Notes: generated by a model not told the origin, from the letters alone. DNA of 64,000 nucleotides from Daucus carota subsp. sativus (GCF_001625215.2 NC_030388.2:25656558-25720557); one strand, 5' to 3'. Counted from the first letter of the stretch, positions 46,846-63,744 are shown. Translations and numbers: made by a program.

Positions 46846-47270
46846 ACTTTTTAATTATTGATAAACTTTTTAAATATATTGTAACTGGTGTGAAAAAATT
46901 TAATTTATAAATAATAAATTAAAATTTTCATCTAAATAAAATTTGAAATTATGATTTGTTTGTAAGTCAGAACTATTGTAAAAATATATAGGTTCTACTT
47001 GTTTCAGTAAAAAAAAAATTGGTTACACATGTTGGATCATCCAACGATGCGGTATAAAATACACCGTCACACTCATTAATGGCTTCAAGTAAACTATTGT
47101 AATCAAGCCATTACTAGTCTCTTATGTATCATGCCAAAGTATTATATTTTTTCTATCAAATTTTTAATATATATTGAGAAGAATATGTGACATCAACTTC
47201 CATTAGATTATATTTATAAATGTATTTTATATAAGAATTATTATAATATGATTTAAATTTGGCTTACTAA

Positions 47271-47275
<5 letters not shown>

Positions 47276-47353
<78 letters not shown>
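47276..47353. repeat. (AT)n microsatellite, about 78 bp
   Basis: Uninterrupted alternating A and T. Confidence 0.97.
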
Positions 47354-47356
<3 letters not shown>

Positions 47357-47934
47357 ATAAAAATAATTTTGTGACAGTGCGATTTATATGATTCTACAAT
47401 TAAAACTGTTAGGAAATATTTTTTGTATTAAAATATCCGGCTTATTAATTTTAAAATATATTAGATAAAAATAATTTTGTGACGGTGCAATTTATATGAT
47501 TCTACAATTAAAACTGATAGGAAATATTTATCTTGAATTAAAAAAAATCATAAACATGTGAAATATAGACTTTGTTTTGGATTCAGAAAAGGAATTATAA
47601 ACATGCATATCAGTTGCCTTATAGAAATAGAAGTTAATTTTGTTGTAATCTAACGGTACTTATTTGTTCAATATAAGATCCAACGGATGATAATCTTTTG
47701 GGCCATGTGATCATGCGACCAAATTATTTCCCTTACGCTTATTATATATAAGTATATAATAAGAGCTTTTTGAGTTATTAGAGCATGGGTTGACCATAAT
47801 AAATTGGACTCTCCAAGGACTCTGGAGAGTATGGTAGGATAACTCAAATTATGATCTCAAATTTTTTTTATGTAAGGGAGTCTTCTTCTTCTTCCTTCTT
47901 CCTCTTCCTCTTCCTCCTCTTCCTCGCTGAATAT

Positions 47935-48135
47935 TCATCCAACAGCCCCAAAACTTATACCAGTTGACCGTTCTTCACAGTCGACTGCTTGGGACCAACA
48001 CCTCCTATGGCCGTGCTTGGTACTAAATTCCTCTACTAAATGTCGCAGCAGACGCACGTTTGTCCAAGTTCTTACCTCCAAGATAGTGTCGCCTGCAGTA
48101 ACCAGTACTTCAAACTCTATCCTTTTTAAAGGAAT
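47935..48135 (-). pseudogene. HSP70 relic
   Basis: The minus strand reads FEVLVTAGDTILE, then RLLRHLVEEFSTKHG, matching the HSP70 segment [21 protein letters not shown] and [13 protein letters not shown], with a small deletion and loss of the GGEDFD residues. Only about 60 residues of homology remain and nothing else of the gene is found nearby. It lies 1.6 kb upstream of the intact HSP70, in the same orientation. Confidence 0.75.
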
Positions 48136-48150
48136 TAAGTGAAAAGTCAA

Positions 48151-48666
48151 ATTAATATGTTAATATAAACACTCAAATTATATAAGAAGGTAAACAGTTC
48201 AAATTAGCTATTGCTAGAAAAAGAAATTATGTTAAGCTATTTTGGGACATTAGTTGGCACTTACCAGAAATTCGCAATTTATTTTTGCTTCTTGTACTCA
48301 TACTTGACTGTTTGAAGAGTTGAGAGTTCAGTGCACGAAAAGTTCACAAAATACTCCAATGATATCTCTCACTGCTATAGCGGAATGTCTAGGGTTCGAT
48401 AGAACATGGGTGCATGAGCGTGTTTAATTATATAAAAAAATATTGATGTACGAAGGGTGCTTCTACTCGGGCCCTGAGGATGTTTCTTGTCCATGTAAAA
48501 TCTCTGTCAAAACAGTTACACCGACATACAAAAGAGGGAAATCAGTAGGCTACAAGATTAGGATTAGCAAGAACAACGGAGACCTATATAATCTGCAAGA
48601 TTAAAGCATTTGGCTTCTTTAAACTGCTAAGCTCATAGAATATTTGACTTGTATAATCAGCAACAG
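48151..48666. other. 3' flank of the RRM-type gene
   Basis: No gene is visible. A patch at about 48370-48430 containing TAGGGTTCGATAG could be a B box of a decayed SINE. The part nearest 48666 should be the 3' UTR of the RRM-type gene. Confidence 0.4.
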
Positions 48667-51600
48667 TTAAATTCTCAATTTTTGTTCACGATAGAACGGT
48701 GAATCCTCAAGCTTTTGCAGCAACCTAAGCATATTGCCTTTCAGGCGATTCCTTTCTTCCGGTTGACTATATATATGGCAGAGGACATCCGGAGGAACAA
48801 TAGGTGCTGGCTCAGCTCTCAACTCCATACCATTCACTTGCATCCCATTCAATCTGACCAAATTAGAAAATCACATATTTAAGAGTTTTACAAAAATGAT
48901 AAAAACTAAGTGCTCAAAAGTTTGCATATGAACTCACTTGTTTAGAATCTGCAGCATATTAGGCCATTCAGTAATGCAGAAATGTATATCCAAAATGAGA
49001 GGAGATCTTACTTGGACAGTCCTAATCTTCCCTAAAGACCGAAATGTAGATGTATATTTAAAACGTACTAGCGGCGACATGGTTTTAATCCTCACAACTG
49101 TCGTTCTTGGTGCGTCAACTCTGAAGATAAACAGGTGCTTTCCTAGAACAACTATGGATTGCTTAGCAAGTGCCCTTTCTTTTCCATCTTCCGTCTGTCA
49201 GGTATACATGAAGATTAAACTACATGCATTAAGAACACTCAAACTTACAAAATCACACCCACTGTACCATAAGAAAAACTGTAACATCTTTCAAAAGATT
49301 AATATATATAGCTCTCAAGCAGGAGATATTAATAAGTATGAAAGCACAGAACACACAGAGTATGAGAGATGTAGGATGAAGCATACAATTAACAATACTC
49401 AACTTATTAAATAATTTTGAACTAGTATGGGGAACTGATAAAGAGGACTATCAAAGTCATAATCTTTTGTGCAATCTTCCAAGAGAGACTTCACAACATA
49501 AGGTACCCAAGACTGTGAGCAGGAAAATCATATACCATCACCATGACTTAGAAAGTATACCTCAAATTCCACATATGCTACAGAATCTGAGGGGCCCAAG
49601 AAAAAACCAGATATATTGCTTTCACAGAAGGCAAGAGCTTCTTCAATATGCCTTGGGCATATCTCACAAGTCATCTGTTTGATAGCAACAGTCCGCGTAG
49701 GATTCTTCAGTAGGGCAACTGGGGCATCAGGATCTCCAATCAAACCAGGAATGATAATTTTCTTATGCTGGCTTTCCAGGGATGAAGCTGCTTCCACAGA
49801 AAGGGCTAGACCTTTAAGTACATGATAAGTTTTTTGAAGAGCTTTTTGCATGTCTTGCCTTTTCTGCAATTTATTCAACCGCAATTCATAATGATAACAT
49901 GACCAATACAAATTGGAAGGACAAAAGGTTGCAATACTTGCAACTAAAATCCTGTTTCCAGTTCTATAAATTTACCACGCTATAATATCAATCAGGAAAT
50001 GACCATTTATCCTAAATGCAAAAGCTTCTTTTTTTATGCTCTCTTAGCTAACTTTTGCATCAGTTGCTCTTAAAAATAGGATAGAATACCAAATTACCCC
50101 TTATAGTTCAAGCAACAAACAGTCTGTTTGAAATGAGTTGTTAGATAGTGTTTTTGTGGAGTTTGTTCTATCATTTTAACAAGACCATGAATATATAATT
50201 AGCACTTACAAATTGTCATCATGTTTTGAGTACTGACCTCAAAATAAACAATAGCAGATTTAAATGAGCTTTGTCCAGCATCAGAAAGTTCAATCTTCAA
50301 AATATTGCCAAAACACTTTAAAACATTAATTACGTCTTCTTCACTAGCGTCTTTATGCACAAACTTCACAAGTACTTTGTTCTGGTACAGCGATTCTCTG
50401 GATGTTGTATCTTGTGCTTTATCAAGCTGCCTCATCCTCATTGGTGGGACACATGGATCAGACTTTGACTTGTTTGCAGTCAGTGCTGCACTGTCTGCAT
50501 TGCCTTTTTGTTGATTGCAAGTCTTTCCATTATTATTAACTATCTTGACAGGGGTTACTACACTTGAGTCCTTCTCACTCCTTTTTTCGGTATGACTGGA
50601 TGATACTTGTTGTCCATTATTTAAGTTTTGTATGTTGACAAGAGATGGAACTCTAATATGGTCAGTATAATGGTTTTGATCAGATTTATTGGAAATCACA
50701 CTTCCTGAATCACTAGCAACCTGTCGACCTATAGGATTTACCTTGATGCTATGAATTAGATTATCGATGTCTAAAGGATTTGTCAGATTCTCTCGACTGA
50801 CTTCCTCTGAACCTTCCAAATGTCCATCTGTTTCCAAACTATTGCACTTGTTCATAATCTTCCCTGCTTCATGATCAATTAAATTATTAAAAAGAGCAGA
50901 TAATTCTGCAGCACCACCTGATGCAGGCTTTCCATCCTCGTCAGAGACTTTATCTGGTGATATGTGAAGAAAATTATGCTGATTATCTGGATGATTCAGT
51001 CTATTTTCTACTGAAACATGAGCATTTGGAACATTTTCTTTTGATGTTTCAGATGATGATCCCGCCGATTCTAGGTGTCCATTCTCAGGCTCAACACCTG
51101 GCGGCTGAATTAGTTTCTCATCATTACGATCCACATACATTTTGTTTTCCACTTGCTGTCCGCGTCCAGTTAAAGGCATTTTTTCTTTATCTTTTTGCTG
51201 CCATGGTCTAGTCGCTTCAAAGATTAAGCTCGATAACTTCTCAGATTTATCGAATGGCTCCTGGAACTCTTTAAGTAGCACGCGTGTCTTATTCTTCTGA
51301 AACAGATTTTGGTTATGCAAGACACCTTTTAATTTAACTGAATTGACGCTAGAATCAAGGGCAGCCTCAGGCAATCCAGTCTGATATGGAGAATCACACA
51401 CTCCAGTTGAAGTTCTTGCATTAGGCATAATTTCAGAACAATGATTTTCTGTGGCATTTGATATTGCCTGACTCAGACTGTTATCCTCAGTGCTAGAAAT
51501 CATCTGGACTGATGATTGAATTGTATCAGATCCTTTGTTCTCCACATCATTGTATCGCCTCTTAGCATCCAAAACTGTATCACCCATCATATCAGACAAT

Positions 51601-51900
51601 ATATCCCCAGATTTATAAGGCACTTCACTTGGTGGAATGTTATTCTTACTGCATACAACTGTCTCCTGGGTATTACTAGCTTCACCGTGGCCAGACTTTT
51701 CTGAGCCATTTTCTTGAGTTGTCATAACTTCAGCTACTGAAGATAATACATCATTATTATAGTCGTTTTCATTTTTAGGACATCCGAATATCTTTACTTT
51801 CGCCTTCTGTAGAAGTCCTTTCACATTGCACCATGACCAACCAATTTTTCTATGTAAATCTAATGGTTTGGCAAAGGTTCCCGTATGCACATTTATATGC
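48667..51900 (-). CDS. RRM-type RNA-binding protein, about 800 aa seen, 5' end unresolved
   Basis: Four exons, 50238-51900, 49561-49863, 48938-49194 and 48667-48853, join in frame. The first exon starts after a strong acceptor (TTCTTGTTCTTCTCAG) in mid-codon, so at least one exon with the start codon lies further upstream and was not found. The long first part (about 480 residues) is polar and probably disordered. Two RRM-like units follow. The first contains KVLVKFVHKDASEEDVINVL and AIVYFE-KRQDMQKALQKTY. A later unit contains RTVAIKQMTCEICPRHIEEA and SVAYVEFETEDGKERAL. A third, weaker, unit with KIRTVQVRSPLILDIHF and MLQILNKLNGMQVNG lies near the C-terminus. I do not recognise a named homologue. 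An RNA-binding role in the nucleus is inference from the RRM folds. Confidence 0.7.
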
Positions 51901-52577
51901 CTGAGAAGAACAAGAAAGCAAGCCAGTGATAGGGTGAACTGAATTGTGTTGATCAGCTGAAAATGGAACATATGGGGGCAACGGTTCAAGTTTCTTAAGG
52001 GACATGTAGAGAAAAGGGAGTGCTATAAAAAGAGATACTTTTGAAATTATTATTTGAGTGTCTAGAAATAATATAAATATTACAACAGTAGGAATGTGGA
52101 TTTGAAACATTATACCTATAAGCAGAGCAGCGTAATTGAAATAACCAATTAGTATGTTCTCCGAATGGTAACTTGTAGAGCAGTAAGTAATTGCAAATTG
52201 CAATAACACTAAAATAGTAAAAGTGTTAACTATTTTTCCTTCATCATTTTGCATGCCATCTTTAATTTTATATTAGTGTATGTTATCCTGTGATTGATGC
52301 CTGAGTATAATATTAATTTTGTTTAAGCTGAGGACCCTTGGAGGAAGCTAACATCTTCTCTAATTTTACCAAGTACAAGTAAGGTTTGTATACATCTTAT
52401 CCTCTCATCAGAAGGATACAGAGGGTCTGTTAGTTTAATTAGTTCAAATTGTAAAAAGAGACACTCAATGAGTTTGAAGCATGAGTGCGGGTGCATTGTA
52501 CGGGGATAAGGGAATTCGGCAAATTCAAAAGTATGAGGATTCGGGTGCGAGGGAACACAACAAATATTAAAAATATT

Positions 52578-52653
52578 ACACACACACACACACCCGCCCC
52601 CGCCCCCGCCCCCGCGCCCACGCGCGTGTGGGCGCGCGCGCACACACACACAC
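52578..52653. repeat. Compound GC-rich tract: (CA)n, CCCCCG repeats, CG palindrome, (CA)n
   Basis: The order is (CA)n, then CCCGCCCCCGCCCCCG repeats (52593-52619), then the near-palindrome GCGCCCACGCGCGTGTGGGC (from 52614), then alternating GC and CA. The minus strand carries at least four runs of three to five G with 1-base loops, a strong G-quadruplex pattern. The flanking alternating purine-pyrimidine tracts can form Z-DNA. Confidence 0.9.
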
Positions 52654-53263
52654 TAGAAACCAATACAAGTTAGTGATATTCTCATTACAATTTAGTGATA
52701 TTCTCTTTAGGATTTAGTGATCTGTGTTGTAGGAATTAGTGAAATTTGCAGAAACTGTCTAGAATCTCCAGATATGTTCTAGATCTGCTCAGAATCTCCA
52801 GATTTGTTCATGTTTTCGATTCAGATGGTGGTAACGGTGGTGGAGATTGTGGAGGTGAAGGTGGAGATGGAGGAAGGATGATTGTAGCGGAGGTTTGGGC
52901 GGCTTGAAGTAGGGGGTTGGAGCGTTGCCGGAATAGTGGCGGCTCCGCCGCGTTTTTAAGTTGAGCCGAGGTGGAGAAAGAAGTATGAACGGGGCTGAAA
53001 GAGGTTGAAGCAGCGACCAAGATGTGGCTGGTGAAGATGGAGGTAGAGATTGTGTTGTTAGAGAAATAATGGAGGTGGTGGTTATGGAGGGGGCGGGCGG
53101 CATAGAGGTGGTGGTGGTTATGGAGGAGGGGGCGGCAGAGGTGGTGGCAATCGTGGATGTGGAGATGGGGTTGTTTAAGAATTTAGTGGTATTTGCTTTA
53201 GGATTTAGTGATATTCCAGCTTGATTTTTAGTTTCTAGAATAAGGAGGTTTCTATTGGAGTAA

Positions 53264-53355
<92 letters not shown>
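53264..53355. repeat. Compound microsatellite (CT)n(TA)n
   Basis: About 18 CT units pass directly into about 27 TA units. Confidence 0.95.
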
Positions 53356-53359
<4 letters not shown>

Positions 53360-53912
53360 TTATAGATGCATTCAGTTATACAAATAGTGGAACAACTAAA
53401 ATTTAAAGGACAAAAAATAACTATACTAATTCAAGATAACTAAAGTAATTCAATCATCTTGAATAATCATAACTTCCATCTCCGGCTCATCGAGAGAAAG
53501 ACTAGCCATCTCTGAATTGTTTCTTTAAAGTTTGACCACGTCTTTCCTATTTACAGAAAAAGAAGAAAAAAAAGCTGTTTAAAATTACAAAAGACGCCAT
53601 TTAGCCGTATCCTCGTGTACCCCCACACTGATACATATTGATACACAGTTCTTCGGCTTAGAGAAGAATCCCTGCTTTCTAGAACTTAGGTCCCCGGAAC
53701 TCTTTCTTGCACATTTATACCATTATAAAAATGCAAACTAGAAATAAGATCGATTGATGATATGTGGCAATCAATGTTACGCTATACCATTTAATATATA
53801 AAGTGTAATTTGCATCTTCAATACGACATACATGTAAAATCTAAGTTAATTGCATATAAAAGTCTTAAGAATTGTAAATCCTATTTAAATCCGTTATTGC
53901 TATTAGGTATTA

Positions 53913-54630
53913 GAGCATCTCCAAGGGAGATGGTTAAAATGGTTAGCTAGAATAATATAAAATAATGATTAGTTAAAATTTGGTGAACCCCAGTGGTGCT
54001 AGCTATAATAGTTTTTTTTTTTTTTTTTGTCACATGCTAGCTATAATAGTTAGCTGTATTTCAAAAACAATATTTAATTACGCTTCACGCATTTTATCTC
54101 CTTTTTATTTTTTTGTATTTAATTTATTTATTCCATTATATATTTTCAATTATCATCTCATTTTAGTTAGGAAATTATAAAACCCTTATCATCACCATTC
54201 TCTCCTCTTTGATTTGTTAGAGTGAACAATCGACTCATGTTTTTACTTGTTCGATCTCCTCTCCCTCTCTTCCCCATAGCCGATGCGACTCCGCCATCCA
54301 CACAGCCACGGTGGTTGCCTCTTCGACCTAACACAACACATACACACACTGAGAAACTCGATCTCCTACTTCTACGAGAAGAACTCATATGGTGGGAGAG
54401 AAGCAAAGAAGAAGCGGGAGAGGAGAAATTGACCGGGAGATGAAGTGTACATATATAGAAGGCGAGATTGTAATCGCCAGAAGCAGCGGATGAAAACTCA
54501 GTAGCTAAAATTTTAGCTGACAGCGATGAGCGGTTGGAGGGAGGGATATGGCTGACGATAGGTATAAATATTAATATTATACGCCAGCTGTAGTAATATA
54601 GCTAACAGGTGCACTGCCTTGGAGTTGCTC
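53913..54630. mobile_element. Tourist-like MITE, 718 bp
   Basis: The left end GAGCATCTCCAAGG and the right end CCTTGGAGTTGCTC are inverted repeats, flanked by TTA on both sides (53910-53912 and 54631-54633). GAGCATCTCCAA ends are widespread in plant PIF/Harbinger-type MITEs. The interior around 54180-54450 is less AT-rich and open on both strands but without a recognisable protein. Confidence 0.8.
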
Positions 54631-54785
54631 TTAAGAGGGATATGTCAACCCGAAAGCTCTCTCGTACTTGGCAATGTGAGAGGGCATAACCAACAAATTC
54701 TACATGACCCAACCAGCATATCAACAAACACAAAACACACATAGACATGATGACCTACATATAATGTAATTTACACAACTTATAA

Positions 54786-55108
54786 TCATATATAACAGTG
54801 GGCAGGTAAAATTACAGAATAAAATAAGGGATCAAATTTATTTACACACTTTTCATGAGCTTGGGTTTCTGATTCCCCAGGTTTGTTTCCAGCTGAAGAA
54901 GAGGATGTAGAAAACTGGAGCCTTGTTTGCCTTGCAAAACCTACAACAAATACATTTATTTTCAAGAGAATTAGAGCAGAAAAATTAATTGAACGAGCTG
55001 CAATATGAACAAAGTAGACACTAGAAATTTAGAATAGTGGGATGGGTCATTACCAGCTGTACGGAAACGAAAGATCATGTGTTCTTTGAGGAGGCGAGAG
55101 AGACCCAT
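54786..55108 (-). CDS. Small protein with presequence-like N-terminus, 69 aa
   Basis: Two exons, 55054-55108 and 54786-54940, join in frame across good splice sites (CTG|GTAATG and TTGTTGTAG|GT). The protein opens MGLSRLLKEHMIFRFRTAG and continues FARQTRLQFSTSSSSAGN. Such an Arg/Ser-rich stretch with few acidic residues is typical of mitochondrial presequences. The leader upstream is rich in GAGAGAG and CACAC, as in plant 5' UTRs. I do not recognise a homologue. The C-terminal end after CATGAAAAG is less certain, since another intron could begin there. Function unknown. Confidence 0.5.
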
Positions 55109-55943
55109 TCTCTCCCACTCTCTCTCGGTGTTTGTGCGTGTGAGTATTTGTTCGTGTGTGCACTGTGCACTGGGGTTTAATGTTTTTTCTCTGGAGATGG
55201 AATATTGGAATATGGTTTGTTTAAAATCTGATTTTTCGTCCGAAAATATTTTCTTCACCGAGAATATTTGAAGGATGAATTAGTTTTAATATTATAAAAT
55301 TTTAAATTTTGTAAAAATTTAAAATATAAAAAATTGATACAAGACATTAAAAAATGTGCATAGGATGGTGAAATATATTTTGTAAGACCAAAAGAGGAGA
55401 AATTCTTGAAAATATAATATACGTGATAGATTATGGATAAAAATATATTATATGTACTTTAAATAAAAATATATAATAGCGTAAAAGATTTTCACATAAT
55501 ATTTTTCTTTACCAAAAATTTAGTCCAATATTGATTGTATTTTTGACATATTATTTATTATCACATTAATATAAAATATTTCATTTATAATAATTTAAAA
55601 TAATAATATATCATTTTTAATATTTATCAATTCGAAGTCTAGTACGGTAGTACCCAATAAAATTTATATAATCAATATTTTATATTATTTTCGTCTATCA
55701 TTTTAACCCTCAAATCATAATAATGGAAAGACAGAAGGTGATCCATATATTCTAACCTTGCTGAAAAACAAGAAAGTAAAAGCATTGAAGTAAACAATTT
55801 AATCCTCATTCTTCTTTAAATTGTATGCTATGTAGCAGGAGATAACAACTACAAGTAAAGACTCAAAATCTTGCATCTACGCCAGATTCTGTTCTCATTC
55901 TCAGACAACTCATACATTGAATTCTACTATGCAACATTTCTAG
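55109..55943. other. Intergenic region, promoter of the small gene and 3' flank of the ENTH gene
   Basis: AT-rich between 55260 and 55700. No gene is visible. The segment 55790-55943 is probably the ENTH 3' UTR. Confidence 0.5.
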
Positions 55944-57531
55944 TTAATACTTGGTAGAGAGGTTCCTTTCCATCCTTTTCACCTTGTTCCTACCAACATC
56001 AGAGAGACACCGAAACGCAACTCTCTCACTGTGATCACTTCTCCCTAAGGGAGTGACAGTGCTTAGCTTTGATCGTATTCCGCCCAAAAAACCAGACAGC
56101 ATTTGATCACCATACTGGTTATTATTGTCGTTGCACTCGAAGTCATTGCAGTTGTGTAGCCCGTCCTCTGCCTCTTCCTCGTCGTCTTGGCTGAGCAGGG
56201 AATCCTTTTCTTCAATAGGAGCGGAGGGATCCCACAAGTGTGATGCTTCGGACTTTGGTTTGGCAGGTATCTTGTCTTTTAGTAGGTCAATATTGCTGAA
56301 ATCATCTGCTTCGTTCCATGTTGAACTTGTGGTTGAGAACGAGCCAAAAGAACAAATGGAAACGCGTGATGAGGATGGTGATGAGGACGAGGAAGAGGAA
56401 CAAGGAGAGTGAGCTTTGTTTCCAAATCCTTGAATTTGGTTTGATATTTTAAGAGCGTGCAGACGTTCTTGTTTAAGCATGTCTCCTCCTTTTAGTAGCT
56501 CTAATACTCTCTCTGACCTCTTTCTCATCATAAGTCCCCAATCAAACCTTGTAATAATAATAACATTGTTAATGAAATGACTCAAAATACTTAGTCCAAA
56601 CTTCATGAAAATCTCTTAGAGTGTGTTTGGAAACATGCATTTCATTTCAAATGACATGATTTGAGTTGTCATTTCAAATTTTCAGCTCTATACTAATATT
56701 TGAATGTCCTTGATTATAAATGAAATCCAAATTCATATTCCCAAATAGGTTATTTATTCAAATTCAGAATTTCAAATGAAATCCAGGTTTCCAAACAAAT
56801 CATAATTTGAACAAGAAAATCCAGAATGTACCCTTTTTCATCTATATATTTGAATGTTGAGAGTTCTTGAATAATTTCTGTGTCACCTAGATATTCTCTA
56901 GCAAGATTGTCAGGGCCATGAGCGAGTAAAAACTCAAGCAATACTAAGGCTTTGTAGGATTGCCTCCATTGCTTCCAGTCAAAGTTGTATAACCTGCAAC
57001 ATTAGATTTGATATTACACCAGAAGCCGGGTAATTCTTAAGCTATACCATTCAATACTCACAATGCTTAACCCGACCCAGAATCCATATTCACAGCCATG
57101 TCATATCTTATCCATTTAGATAGTATCCAAAAGGGTATGAGTACAAATGCAAGGGCATAAGTATCAATTTTGCACATTAAAAAGTTGAAAATCAGATACC
57201 TTTTACGCAGGACATCAGCAATTCTCCAACTGTTGTCAACATGAAACGATGCCATCGCTATTCTTGTCATAGTTCTGGCGTCCGGGCTGCATGGATCATT
57301 ATTCGTCGCCTCCTCTGTCAGGCTTCAAAATGCAAACGAGCATTTCATCAAAGCAGAACAAGAAAAATCGTATAATTTGCATAATTTCCACATAAGCAAA
57401 TAAAGATTGCAGCATTGGACTTACACTTCTGCAGGGGTAACATCAGTAAAAGTCATCCTTGCAATGTTGTATTTTTCATGAAGAAAAGTTGTTGTCTGCT
57501 TCTTGAGGTGATCTAAAAGTAGGTTCGCCAT
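55944..57531 (-). CDS. ENTH-domain (epsin-like) protein, 331 aa
   Basis: Four exons, 57425-57531, 57200-57322, 56832-56993 and 55944-56547, join in frame (996 bases). The ENTH domain (about residues 8-160) reads TFTDVTPAEV, EEATNNDP, NFDWKQWRQSYKALVLLEFL, AHGPDNLAREYLGD, FKYIDEKGFDWGLMMRKRSE and ALKISNQIQGFG. ENTH proteins bind phosphoinositides and help form clathrin-coated vesicles. The C-terminal half is Ser-rich, then acidic (DDEEEAEDG), with LLSQDDEEE resembling clathrin or adaptor binding stretches; no UIM was seen. The length fits the shorter plant ENTH/VHS group, not full epsins (500 aa or more). The start ATG (57531) is the best in-frame one, but an extra upstream exon is possible. 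Intron 3 contains a 184-base MITE. Confidence 0.85.
56619..56802. mobile_element. MITE with GTTTGGAAAC ends, 184 bp
   Basis: The left end GTGTGTTTGGAAAC is inverted at the right as GTTTCCAAACAAAT, with inner inverted copies of CATTTCATTTCAAAT-like sequence. The flanks are TTA and TAA, one mismatch from a PIF/Harbinger duplication. It fills most of the third ENTH intron. Confidence 0.6.
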
Positions 57532-58696
57532 ACCCTGGTAAATTATTGGGAACGGGAGATTTTTCGAAATTTAAGACTAAACTCAAGCAACTGGTTCAAG
57601 GACATGAAATTACAAGGTGATGCTAATCAATGTCGAGAAACCATGCTTGAAATTAATACAAATTAGAAAGCCCCTTCCAAACAGATCATCTGAAATTTTA
57701 AAGTTGCATATATGAAAGAGACATTGTGTGGGAAACCTGTGTTTTTGGTGAGAAATTCAAGGGGAGACCATATGTGCATTTTTACTATTCCCCTTCCGAT
57801 TTTCACCCTACTTCTTTTTAGTTGAAATCCACTAGTTAAAATATTAATATATTTTTAGAAGAAAATCTAAAACATTATTATTAATAAGGTAATCTTGCTG
57901 GCATAACTTTGTCACTTTAGAAATTAGTTTATTGGATACTACTTCCCTATCATATTACATGTCCTTATTTTAGTTATTATATAATTGAAAAAAATATAAA
58001 CAATATTTTCTAATATTTAGATATTAGAAAACTGAAAGAGATTTGAAACTACATATTTTAATATTTGGTTTCCTATTTCATTATTGTATCCAACCTCCAT
58101 AAGTCCATATAATTTAGTCAATCCCAATTCCCACTTCCAAAGACTTCCAACAAAATTCCCATATCATTTACTATTATATTTATAACAGGAAATAATAATA
58201 ATACTTTTAAGATATGACCAAGATCGTATACTAATTTCTCAAACACATTCAGCAAAGTATAGCCCAGCATCAATATATAACGATACAAGCAAGTCCCATT
58301 GGAGAGGCCGAGGCTCTTCCCAAGCAGAAAATTACCAAACCAATTATAAAACAATGCACTGGCCGTGATTTGTAATTATATAAAAAGCAAGGACAAGTGA
58401 TCATCTTTGATCTTAGTAGTTCAATCATCAATACCATGCACTAGTTGCAAACCAGAGTCACAGATATACGCTATATTTCTTCAGGAAATTGAGATACACC
58501 TCGAATCCTCGAGGTTAAGTTTACAAGAAATACTAATTAAACTACATAGAAATCTCTTTGAGATGAGCTGTGACCAGATGATATGATTTCTTACGTACCC
58601 TATTTAATGCTTTTAAAATAGAATCGCGACCAAGGGTGCATTCATAAGAGCTGCAGTAAAAAACTGGGTCACTAAAGATGCAAGTCAATTGAAACC
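57532..58696. other. Intergenic: ENTH promoter side and CK1-like 3' flank
   Basis: No gene is visible. About 57938-58010 begins TACTACTTCCCTATCATATT, resembling one end of a Stowaway MITE, but the opposite end was not found. The part near 58400-58696 is probably the 3' UTR of the CK1-like kinase. Confidence 0.45.
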
Positions 58697-63313
<4,617 letters not shown>

Positions 63314-63472
63314 TCAGATTAACTTAAGCAGCAAAAGATTGTTATTACTTGCATGCATTATATACTAATAACTAATAAGTGCATACCTAAGAGCGAGAAA
63401 TGCAACATATACTCTGATTTTTACAACATAAATGATAACATAATAGCTTGATACCATTTCCAGAACTATAAA

Positions 63473-63612
63473 TATCTTCTTCTTTCTTTTTTTGGTAAAG
63501 GTCAATCACTGAAATGTAAAAACTCACGCGCACATGCCTCCCATGAGACTTGAACCCTTAACTATTTATTGCCAAGGAGGAGAAAGATATCCTCTCGGCT
63601 AAAGCTTTGCAC
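63473..63612 (-). mobile_element. tRNA-derived SINE, decayed
   Basis: The minus strand has an A-box-like AAGCTTTAGCCGAGAGG, then a B box AAGGGTTCAAGTCTC about 40 bases on, then a short A-rich 3' tail (CCAAAAAAAGAAAG). This is the arrangement of a tRNA-type SINE. No target duplication was assigned. Confidence 0.6.
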
Positions 63613-63744
63613 ACATATACATCACTAAAATTTTATTTAAAATCATTCTGATTGCCAATGTTGATGAACACTTCTCCATACCATAACAAATTCAGCTTCT
63701 AGTTATAATGTACAGGTACTTGTCATATTAAGAAGCAAAATATT

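Larger units (their letters stand above)
46430..47934. other. Gene-free region with a Helitron-like end and an (AT)n tract
   Basis: This is the HSP70 5' flank. The sequence AAGAGTTTTCGGAGTTATTA with CAGCATGGATTGA near 46490 has a diverged direct copy near 47763. The intervening part holds the Helitron-like terminus (46817) and the long AT repeat. Two near-identical blocks containing GACAGTGCGATTTATATGAT (47373) and GACGGTGCAATTTATATGAT (47482) form a direct repeat of about 110 bases. Confidence 0.5.
51901..53912. other. Upstream of the RRM-type gene: repeats, no defined gene
   Basis: A missing 5' exon of the RRM-type gene may lie here or further right; I could not define it. About 52800-53165 is built of GGTGGTGGAGATGG-like triplets, open in several frames on both strands, and is treated as low complexity. 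The two microsatellite tracts are listed separately. Confidence 0.4.

Noticed and set aside
48938-49414. 158-residue plus-strand open frame
   Set aside because: It is antisense to an RRM-type exon whose minus-strand reading continues the homologous protein in phase.
51850-52254. 134-residue hydrophobic minus-strand open frame
   Set aside because: It runs across the splice acceptor of the RRM-type gene in the wrong frame; upstream it is intron sequence.
52789-53224. Open frames on both strands rich in Pro/His or Val/Glu/Gly
   Set aside because: They lie in a GGTGGTGGA-like low-complexity stretch with no homology and overlap on both strands.
54167-54443. Open frames inside the 53913-54630 MITE
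   Set aside because: They are short, present on both strands, and lie within a transposon whose family does not encode proteins.
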